21,164 bases of DNA from Thermoplasmatales archaeon UBA447 (GTDB lineage Archaea > Thermoplasmatota > Thermoplasmata > Thermoplasmatales > Thermoplasmataceae). The position numbers and the translations under genes are program-made. The stretch covers positions 15,756 through 36,919 of the forward strand of contig DARE01000001.1 in NCBI GenBank assembly GCA_002503205.1. Reading direction: 5' to 3'. The notes beneath the pieces are model-generated. The model was not told the origin of the DNA. It searched no databases and saw only the letters and a program-made list of their open reading frames with translations. Of this stretch, positions 16,192-21,164 are shown piece after piece. Within the stretch, counting starts at the first letter, position 1. Every line of letters starts with the position of its first letter.

Positions 16192-16686
16192 TCAAAGGTT
16201 TTCATCGGAAAATTTGCGTTCATCAGCAAGAATCTGAATACCGGAAAAATCTATGTCCTTAACTGTGTATGCAACAACCCTGGAATCACTTCTTTCAACT
16301 TCCTCCATCTGTGTAAGGGTTTCCATAGTCTGGAGATACTGCTTTCTGCTCCTGTTCACAGTTATAAGAATGAAATCTATGTCACCCAGAATGAAGAATA
16401 TACCAATCACATTGGGGATGGCTTTAAGTTTCTCACCGATTTTTTTTGCATAATTCTTTTCATATCTTGTCTTGATAAATGTCACTGTAAGAAAATCATA
16501 ACCAAGTTTCTCAAAATCAATGAGGGAGATGTTCTTTCTTATCAGTCCCTGATCTTTAAGTTCCTTAATCCTTTTACTTACAGCAGATGGCGAAAATATA
16601 CCTATTCTTTTTCCAATCTCAGACAGTGGAAGATCACAGTCATCCTTGAGAATATCCAGTATCCGAAGATCGAATTCATCTACCAT
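16192..16686 (-). CDS. Lrp/AsnC-family transcriptional regulator
   Basis: A 164-residue regulator with an N-terminal winged helix-turn-helix (about 4-52; LSEIGKRIG-x-SPSAVSKRIKEL is the recognition unit) and a C-terminal RAM ligand-binding/oligomerisation domain (about 62-150, with the GDIDFIL strand at 101-107). These proteins sense amino acids or metabolites as dimers/octamers. Its position directly upstream of gad, in the same direction with a 129-bp gap, makes gad and its own promoter plausible targets. The ATG at 16686 lies about 26 nt after a TATA box. A 220-codon plus-strand reading frame across this gene has no family features and is rejected. Confidence 0.9.
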   Translation of the reverse strand: MVDEFDLRILDILKDDCDLPLSEIGKRIGIFSPSAVSKRIKELKDQGLIRKNISLIDFEKLGYDFLTVTFIKTRYEKNYAKKIGEKLKAIPNVIGIFFILGDIDFILITVNRSRKQYLQTMETLTQMEEVERSDSRVVAYTVKDIDFSGIQILADERKFSDENL

Positions 16687-16708
16687 GAAATAGCAAGACC
16701 ATTGCGAG

Positions 16709-16716
16709 ATATATTT
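16709..16716 (-). promoter_or_regulatory. TATA box of the Lrp-family regulator gene
   Basis: On the minus strand AAATATAT, preceded by an A/G-rich BRE-like stretch, is centred 26 nt before the ATG at 16686, predicting a leaderless mRNA. Confidence 0.5.
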
Positions 16717-16794
16717 CTATTGCAGTTGAAATATCGATAATTTGTTCTCTTTTTTATACATATTAAAGTAAGAAAATATTTTAAAATTTTGAAT

Positions 16795-16827
16795 AAAAAA
16801 AATAAAATTTACCAGACCAAAAAGTCT
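16795..16827 (-). terminator. Hairpin and U8 tract after the phosphate transporter
   Basis: Read on the minus strand, a short stem (AGAC 16814-16817 with GTCT 16824-16827) is followed by A/U-rich RNA with eight U (A-run 16795-16802), about 24 nt after the transporter stop. Confidence 0.5.
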
Positions 16828-16850
16828 TATACAAAGAAAATTTTGGCTAC

Positions 16851-18311
16851 TTATTCCTTCAGCCCTGATTTAACATTTGCCTTTGCTAAGTGTTCTTCGG
16901 ACAGCAGATCGTTCTCCCCAGATATCTTTTCCAGATCAACCCTTTTCGGTTCAGGAAGAAGAAGCACTGTAAGCACTAACCCCAAGGTAGACAAACCTGC
17001 AAGTATCAGAAATAGGCCTGATTCGCCTATCGATGAACCCAGTATTATAACGTTAAGGAATGTTCCGATAAATGCCCCGGTTTTCCCTCCTGCAGCTGAT
17101 GCTCCAGATCCTATACCTCTTACCTTCGTTGGAAATACCTCCGGTGGATATACAAACGTAGTGACATTCGGGCCGAACTCTATGAAGAAATAACTAATAC
17201 CGTATACTGCAAGAAATTCCACCACATAGGATGCGGACAGTAGCTGATGGAATATCCCGAGTATTGCAAAGCTGATTGCCATTGCTGCAAAACCTACCAT
17301 CTGGATTGGTTTCCGCCCGATTCTGTCCATTGTGAATGTTGCAAGCCAGTATCCGGGTAGAGCCGCAAATCCAAAGATCATTGCTGAGTATGTTGTTGTT
17401 ATTATGAGATGGTGTAGACCAACTATAGATGAGGGCACAAGAACTGAGAGCATCTGGCTGGACATAATGGAGTTACCATAAAGCGCCCAGTCCATCAGGA
17501 ACCAGCTACCTGCAGTGCCTAATAATGTTAACAGGAATTTCTTCTGCGTTATTATGCTAGTCCATGATTGTGATACCACTCTGTTTTCTGTAGAGGCATC
17601 TGCTGTAATTCCTGTGTAGTTTTTCCAGTCTTTCTGGGCTTTGGAGGCATCTCCCTTTACCCTGAGAGAATATCTGGGTGTTTCGGGCATTTTCCTTCTG
17701 GAGTATATAACAAGCAGTGCTGGTATTGCCCCAAATGCCAGAAGCAGCTTCCATATAATACCCAGGCTGATTCCAGAATATATAAGCCCAAGTGATAGAA
17801 GAGGTCCAGCCAGAAGCCCCAGTGATTGCATTGAAAATACCATTCCAACAAGTCTTCCCCTGTTCCTGGTGTTTGAATACTCAGCCATTATTGTTGAACT
17901 GGTAGCGTAATCTCCACCTATACCTATTCCCAGAAGAAATCTCCACCCAATTAATATATAGACTCCATTGACAGGTGTTAGAAATGCACTTCCAAGTGCT
18001 CCAGCAACAAGTAAAACAAGTTCAAGGCCATATATTGCCTTCCTGCCAAGTTTGTCAAGAAGCCTTCCAAACACCAGTGCACCAATAACTGCCGACAGAA
18101 GAGCTGTTGAATCCAGGAGCGATGTCTGCAAAGTTGAAAATTTATTCCAACCCGACAGCACCAGCAGACTCGTCACAACTCCTATTATAAACAGGTCGTA
18201 CGCGTCGGTAAAAAAGCCAAGTCCAGAAATGATCCAGGTTTTATAGTGAAACCGGCTCAATCCCGCCTTATCTACAGAGCTAATCAAGTCTCCATTTTTT
18301 TCTGTGCTCAT
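16851..18311 (-). CDS. MFS phosphate:H+ symporter, PHS (Pho84-like) family
   Basis: A 486-residue, 12-helix transporter. FFTDAYDLFIIG (33-44), GGDYATSSTIMAEY (132-145) and GPNVTTFVYPPEVFP (380-394) are the PHS-family signatures known from fungal Pho84/PiPT. By alignment with PiPT, the proton/phosphate residues D36 and D39 (TM1), D134 (TM4) and D274 in WFLMDWALYGN (TM7) are kept, and GK at 409-410 sits near the TM10-11 Lys. Import of inorganic phosphate driven by the proton gradient is thus the best call. Sugar or organic-acid transport by a relative cannot be excluded. Motif A is present as GRLLDKLGRK (82-91) and repeated in the second half (DRIGRKP, 329-335). The ATG at 18311 is preceded on the minus strand by A/T-rich boxes at 18339-18346 and 18389-18399. 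Confidence 0.82.
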   Translation of the reverse strand: MSTEKNGDLISSVDKAGLSRFHYKTWIISGLGFFTDAYDLFIIGVVTSLLVLSGWNKFSTLQTSLLDSTALLSAVIGALVFGRLLDKLGRKAIYGLELVLLVAGALGSAFLTPVNGVYILIGWRFLLGIGIGGDYATSSTIMAEYSNTRNRGRLVGMVFSMQSLGLLAGPLLSLGLIYSGISLGIIWKLLLAFGAIPALLVIYSRRKMPETPRYSLRVKGDASKAQKDWKNYTGITADASTENRVVSQSWTSIITQKKFLLTLLGTAGSWFLMDWALYGNSIMSSQMLSVLVPSSIVGLHHLIITTTYSAMIFGFAALPGYWLATFTMDRIGRKPIQMVGFAAMAISFAILGIFHQLLSASYVVEFLAVYGISYFFIEFGPNVTTFVYPPEVFPTKVRGIGSGASAAGGKTGAFIGTFLNVIILGSSIGESGLFLILAGLSTLGLVLTVLLLPEPKRVDLEKISGENDLLSEEHLAKANVKSGLKE

Positions 18312-18348
18312 TGCATTCAGTAAATTAGACGTGAGTTCAAAGATATTA

Positions 18349-18777
18349 TCACAATAGCATACATATCTCTATATTCTGTCTATAAACTATATATAAAGAG
18401 TTACTGTGTTGCATAAATACCCATACGTCCTTGTATTCTCCCTCATGATGTTGTAATAGAGCAACTTCAGGCCAACCTCCTGGATCATGTATTCCGGTTT
18501 CCTTGCCCTGACGATCTCTCCCATTAGAGATTATTGAGAATCCAAGAATCTCCTGGAATATTCTCATGTAAGATTTCAGTGATCTGAATGATGCATGGAA
18601 CACTGATCTTATCCTTGCAATGATCTCTATGTTCTTTACAGGGATAATGAATGATCTTCTGACCTTTCTTACATTTTGCTTCATCAGATCATTCTTGTAA
18701 TTCTCAATGTCCTTGAGATCAAGCGTATTCTTCATGTGTCTGACCAGAGACTCATTGTAGAATTGTAAAGGGGTCAT
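18349..18777 (-). pseudogene. Frame-broken, transposase-like remnant
   Basis: The open frame encodes 142 residues with no recognisable family. The first about 85 residues look like a genuine helical protein (RSVFHASFRSLKSYM resembles the end of a DDE transposase core). From about 18524 the composition changes to an odd Gly/His-rich tail. In a different minus-strand frame, 18524-18387 reads on as a natural-looking segment, MGEIVRARKPEYMIQEVGLK then LLYYNIMRENTRTYGYL. Its GE-x3-AR-x5-Q-E-x3-K pattern is like the C-terminus of archaeal DDE transposases. I therefore infer a frameshift near 18524 in an old, 5'-truncated insertion-sequence gene. The assignment to a transposase is from pattern only. 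The annotated start (ATG 18777) has a TATA-like box 26 nt upstream, so expression of the broken product is possible. Confidence 0.5.
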
Positions 18778-18788
18778 ATCCTTTTGTT

Positions 18789-18821
18789 ACTGTTCTCTCC
18801 ATAAACAGTTGGGCTGCTGTT
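18789..18821. repeat. ACTGTT/AACAGT inverted-repeat cluster
   Basis: ACTGTT (18789-18794), AACAGT (18804-18809) and CTGTT (18817-18821) alternate in orientation with 8-9-nt spacing. The first pair straddles the TATA-like sequence (minus-strand TTTATGG) that lies about 26 nt before ATG 18777, where a regulator would bind. Confidence 0.4.
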
Positions 18822-18898
18822 CTGCACAAGCAACACCCATCTTATTTTCAAGAAAAATCATTGCATTGGTTATGCTACACAGTTTGGGAACGTTTGTG

Positions 18899-18906
18899 TT
18901 TTTAAA
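18899..18906 (+). promoter_or_regulatory. TATA box of the DNA methyltransferase gene
   Basis: tttttaaa predicts transcription from about 18929, roughly 11 nt before the GTG at 18940. This favours that start over the in-frame ATG at 18979. Confidence 0.4.
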
Positions 18907-18939
18907 GATAACTTCCCAATAAGACAGAATCTAAGACTC

Positions 18940-20088
18940 GTGGAAAATATTAATCGGGCTTCCTCATATTACTTCTTAATGGAATCCGATTCTGCTGGAT
19001 TAGATGTGAGGGAAAATGATAAACACGGTTCTATCAGTAAGGATCAGGAATTGATATACAGGCTAAAAAAAATCGAAGAACTGGAAAACTTTAAAACAAT
19101 GAAGGATGAGATCACAAATACAATATTATTTTTAAAAGAATATCTATTTCGAAACCCTAATGATTCAGCATCTGTATCTAATGAATCAAACGATTACAAC
19201 GCTTCTATACTTGAGGGATTGGAACAGGCATTAAAAGCCTATTCACTGGATAGATGCAGATATTATGTTCGCAGGGCACTGAAATCTCTAACATCAGTGA
19301 AGACGGGCAAGATCAATGATTTAAACATGAACCGATGGAAATCTTATCCAGACATTATAACAGACAGCCTCTGGATAGTGGGCAAAAGAGACAGGTCAGG
19401 CGCCCATAATGCAAGTTACTGGGGCAATTTTATACCACAGATTCCACAGCAACTTCTCAAAAGATACACCAAGAGGAACGATTGGGTACTGGATGCCTTT
19501 GCAGGAAGCGGAACAACACTCATCGAATGCCAGAGAACTGGAAGAAACTCCTTGGGTATAGACCTGTCCGAGGAAGCTTTAAACAAAGCTAAAATAAATT
19601 TAAGCAGGGAGCAAAACCCTTATGGAGTGGAAGCTCATCTTGTAAATGCTGACAGTACAGCAGTTTCATACAGAGATTTATTGGCTAAATATGGGATTAA
19701 TTCTATCCATCTAGCCATTATGCATCCTCCTTACTGGGACATAATTAAATTTAGCGAGGATGAGCGGGACCTTTCAAATGCAGGAAATGTAGAACAGTTT
19801 CTTCAGGGAATTCGGAAAATAGCCCATGAAATCCACTCTGTCCTTGAAGAGGAGAGATACCTAGCTCTGGTCATAGGAGACAAATACAGTAAAGGAGAAT
19901 GGATTCCGCTTGGATTCTATTCAATGAATGAAGTTATGAAGGAGGGCTACAGGCTTAAATCAACAATAGTAAAGAATTTTGATGTGACCAGGGGAAAGAA
20001 GAGCCAGCAGGAACTGTGGAGATACAGGGCACTGGCTGGAGGATTCTATGTCTTCAAACACGAATACATTTTCCTGTTCCAGAAATGA
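18940..20088 (+). CDS. Solitary DNA methyltransferase (N4-cytosine/N6-adenine type)
   Basis: A 382-residue SAM-dependent amino-methyltransferase. Residues 35-70 form a charged, coiled-coil-like helix, and about 85-120 a second helical part. The catalytic domain follows: motif I DAFAGSGTT (185-193) binds SAM, GIDLS (206-210) is motif II, and HPPYWD (262-267) is the catalytic motif IV with His in place of the usual Ser/Asp/Asn. The C-terminal KHEYIFLF (373-380) is a conserved strand of N4/N6 methylases. Motif I precedes motif IV, the alpha/gamma order. The GTG at 18940 is supported by the TATA box; ATG 18979 would remove 13 residues. No endonuclease gene is adjacent, so it looks like an orphan methylase. 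It sits between a broken transposase-like gene and an IS transposase, which suggests acquisition. Target base and site are unknown. Confidence 0.82.
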   Translation: MENINRASSYYFLMESDSAGLDVRENDKHGSISKDQELIYRLKKIEELENFKTMKDEITNTILFLKEYLFRNPNDSASVSNESNDYNASILEGLEQALKAYSLDRCRYYVRRALKSLTSVKTGKINDLNMNRWKSYPDIITDSLWIVGKRDRSGAHNASYWGNFIPQIPQQLLKRYTKRNDWVLDAFAGSGTTLIECQRTGRNSLGIDLSEEALNKAKINLSREQNPYGVEAHLVNADSTAVSYRDLLAKYGINSIHLAIMHPPYWDIIKFSEDERDLSNAGNVEQFLQGIRKIAHEIHSVLEEERYLALVIGDKYSKGEWIPLGFYSMNEVMKEGYRLKSTIVKNFDVTRGKKSQQELWRYRALAGGFYVFKHEYIFLFQK

Positions 20089-20130
20089 CCTAGGTAATTT
20101 TCTGTTTAACATTCTGTGGTAAATCTAATT

Positions 20131-20146
20131 TGATCTCAAAGGATCA
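20131..20146 (+). terminator. Stem-loop after the methyltransferase gene
   Basis: TGATC (20131-20135) pairs with GATCA (20142-20146) around TCAAAG, followed by a T-rich stretch (gtagtttattt), 43 nt after the methylase stop. The stem is short, so the call is tentative. Confidence 0.35.
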
Positions 20147-20289
20147 GTAGTTTATTTCAAATCATATTGCCACGATAAGAGAGAACCCTCTCTGATTATG
20201 ATAGGTGATATCTATTCTGATCTATCTAATGTTGGAACATTTTAAGTAAGGGTGGGCTGAACACCTCCGTATGAATCTTTTCAAAATAG

Positions 20290-20297
20290 AAAAAAAA
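20290..20297 (-). terminator. U8 tract after the unknown helical-protein gene
   Basis: Eight A on the plus strand read as eight U in the minus-strand transcript, 8-15 nt beyond its stop at 20305; no strong stem precedes it. Confidence 0.4.
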
Positions 20298-20304
20298 TGA
20301 ATTA

Positions 20305-20802
20305 TCATGTCTTCTCTTTATTCTTTGAAAGAGAAATGCTTCTGTATGTCAGTACCAGTCTGAGAAATGGAAGACCCTGAAATCTATCCGGATTGAAGCC
20401 TTTTGCGAACTTCATATTTTTTCCATTCCTCACGTACCAAAACATCATTTCTCTTACCCGTGTTGATGCCGTCACCAGTTTAGCCACTGTTGGGTTCCCT
20501 GACCTTTTGAGCCTTTCTATTGTGTTATCTTCCAGCTCTTCACCCATTGCCAGATCTACAAGAAATTCATGTGACGGCGATGACTTCATTTCCACAATAG
20601 AATCAGCCAGCTCCTCGAGATAGTCCATCATTCTGATATAGTTTGCAGCCCATGCCTTGTCTTCCATAGATAAAACTGAAAGGTCTGCTGCAAGATAATT
20701 TCTGATCAGGAAGAAGTATTCCACATCAGAATCATAGTCCTCGACCGTATTGGAAATTACACACTCGAACGTCGGAAATTTCAACTCCTCTTTATTTGGC
20801 AT
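20305..20802 (-). CDS. Unknown helical protein
   Basis: A 165-residue protein of unrecognised family. It appears almost wholly alpha-helical and soluble. An acidic N-terminal half (YDSDVEYFFLIRNYLAADLS, then MEDKAWAANYIRMMDYLEEL) is followed by a more basic C-terminal third (REMMFWYVRNGKNMKF, RFQGLPFLRLVLTYRS). There is no signal peptide, membrane helix, cysteine motif or classical helix-turn-helix that I can point to. The ATG at 20802 lies 25 nt downstream of a TATA box, giving a leaderless mRNA, and a perfect 12-bp palindrome fills the space between. The stop is followed by a U8 tract. It is convergent with the methylase gene. Its operator-like promoter suggests tight control, possibly by itself, but no DNA-binding domain is evident. 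Confidence 0.65.
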   Translation of the reverse strand: MPNKEELKFPTFECVISNTVEDYDSDVEYFFLIRNYLAADLSVLSMEDKAWAANYIRMMDYLEELADSIVEMKSSPSHEFLVDLAMGEELEDNTIERLKRSGNPTVAKLVTASTRVREMMFWYVRNGKNMKFAKGFNPDRFQGLPFLRLVLTYRSISLSKNKEKT

Positions 20803-20830
20803 TATAGTACTATAGAACGGTCATATTAAA
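20803..20830 (-). promoter_or_regulatory. Promoter with perfect palindrome between TATA box and start
   Basis: On the minus strand TTTAATAT (20830-20823) is centred about 25 nt before the ATG at 20802. TATAGTACTATA (20803-20814), a perfect 12-bp palindrome, lies directly against the ATG and would cover the transcript start. That position is typical of repressor sites in archaea. Confidence 0.55.
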
Positions 20831-21060
20831 TGCTTCACCGGAAGAAGAAATTGCATTTAGAAACTTAACGGCAATACAAGCATCCAGGACCATTTCTCTA
20901 TATGTACAGGCATCAGCTGTTATCCCATTAAACCACATAGAATGGGGTGTGAAATTGACATTTATGTCACAAAGTTAAATATACAAGACACAAACAAATC
21001 TGTGAGGATTTCCAAAAACCATCACCGAAACCCTTTTTCATGACCTAATGATCAATATGC
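20831..21060. other. Intergenic region before the transposase
   Basis: About 230 bp without a gene. It contains the TGACAT/ATGTCA palindrome and a TATA-like box. The left terminal inverted repeat of the insertion sequence should lie here, but it cannot be identified because the right end of the element is outside the window. Confidence 0.4.
20956..20983 (+). promoter_or_regulatory. Palindrome and TATA box upstream of the transposase gene
   Basis: TGACAT-TT-ATGTCA (20956-20969) is a perfect 6-bp inverted repeat immediately before a TATA-like stretch, gttaaatatac (20973-20983). Transcription would start near 21006, leaving about 55 nt before the ATG at 21061. No Shine-Dalgarno is seen at that ATG. 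Confidence 0.4.
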
Positions 21061-21164
21061 ATGAATCTGCTGCAGTCCAGTTTCCCTGAATGGTACAAGG
21101 AGATTGAATCCCTGGGTGATCCCTTAACTGGCATATCTGACCGAATTGACTTTGAAAGGATCAG
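21061..21164 (+). CDS. Transposase N-terminus, IS5-type (partial, runs off the window)
   Basis: An ATG opens a frame that stays open to the window edge (34 complete codons). The pattern LGDPLTGISDRIDFERIR matches the N-terminal domain of IS5-group transposases, where a G-D-P-L ... (I/V)DFE-x-(F/I)R signature precedes the DDE catalytic core. The core itself lies beyond the window, so integrity cannot be judged. An in-frame TGA at 21049-21051 excludes an earlier ATG. It marks the right end as mobile-element territory, together with the decayed transposase-like gene 2.3 kb upstream. Confidence 0.65.
   Translation, partial: MNLLQSSFPEWYKEIESLGDPLTGISDRIDFERI

Larger units (their letters stand above)
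20089..20304. other. Gene-free gap with small stem-loops
   Basis: No open frame of note lies in these 216 bp between two convergent genes. It holds the TGATC/GATCA stem, a perfect AGAGAG-aacc-CTCTCT hairpin (20178-20193), a weak GGTG...CACC stem (about 20251-20265) and an A8 run (20290-20297). The A8 run would give a U8 tract, a likely terminator, for the minus-strand gene that ends at 20305. Confidence 0.45.

Noticed and set aside
16078..16740. 220-codon plus-strand open frame
   Set aside because: It lies antisense to the Lrp/AsnC regulator, which has clear domains, and its own translation shows no family pattern.
20171..20220. Possible C/D-box guide RNA (CTGA repeats and a TATGATAG segment)
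   Set aside because: No proper RTGATGA box C at the expected distance and no clear terminal stem; the CTGA matches are likely chance.
1..21164. tRNA, rRNA or CRISPR features
   Set aside because: No cloverleaf-forming stretch with T-loop sequence, no rRNA-like sequence and no regularly spaced direct repeats were seen by eye; a tRNAscan or CRISPR finder run would settle it.

Overview
The window reads as the chromosome of an archaeon, most likely an acidophilic heterotroph of the Thermoplasmata (Thermoplasma/Ferroplasma/Cuniculiplasma-like). The reasons are: TATA-type boxes about 25 nt upstream of many starts (so probably leaderless mRNAs), strong GGTG/GGTGAT ribosome-binding sites inside operons, frequent TTG and GTG starts, heavy AGG/AGA and ATA codon use, an Lrp-type regulator, and a cytoplasmic-type archaeal glucoamylase. 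The species cannot be fixed from the sequence alone. No rRNA, tRNA or CRISPR array was seen.

Layout. (1) 110-1901, plus: an APC-superfamily amino-acid permease with a tightly linked small unknown protein. (2) 5766-1998, minus: a translationally coupled three-gene operon (FAD, 2Fe-2S and molybdopterin subunits) for a xanthine-oxidase-family molybdenum hydroxylase. Its active-site loop is AYRGAGR, not the loop of true CO dehydrogenase, so an aldehyde (possibly glyceraldehyde) oxidoreductase is more likely. (3) 5930-7498, plus: two short-chain dehydrogenases/reductases. (4) 9079-7578, minus: a T4 endonuclease V-like pyrimidine-dimer glycosylase, a GmhA-type phosphosugar isomerase and a small four-helix membrane protein. 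(5) 9195-12804, plus: a YajR-like MFS transporter and a GH15 glucoamylase. (6) 12908-14567, plus: a mercury module in which the HMA (NmerA-like) domain and mercuric reductase MerA are separate, adjoining genes. (7) 18311-14668, minus: a Pho84-type phosphate/H+ symporter, an Lrp/AsnC regulator and a glutamate decarboxylase. (8) 18349-21164: an accessory end with a frame-broken, transposase-like remnant, a solitary DNA methyltransferase, an unknown helical protein with a palindromic promoter, and the 5' end of an IS5-type transposase running off the window.

How the genes fit together. Glucoamylase releases glucose from maltooligosaccharides. The two SDRs and the molybdenum aldehyde oxidoreductase are the kinds of enzyme used in non-phosphorylated sugar oxidation in thermoacidophiles, but specificity cannot be read from sequence. 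MerA/HMA, glutamate decarboxylase and the UV-repair glycosylase suit a metal-rich, acidic, exposed habitat. Convergent gene pairs are separated by clear stem-loops (1948-1985, 7550-7567, 14573-14597).

I did not find a convincing new multi-gene system. The items most worth checking are the right-hand accessory end, the palindromic operator candidates, the split MerA and the orphan methyltransferase.
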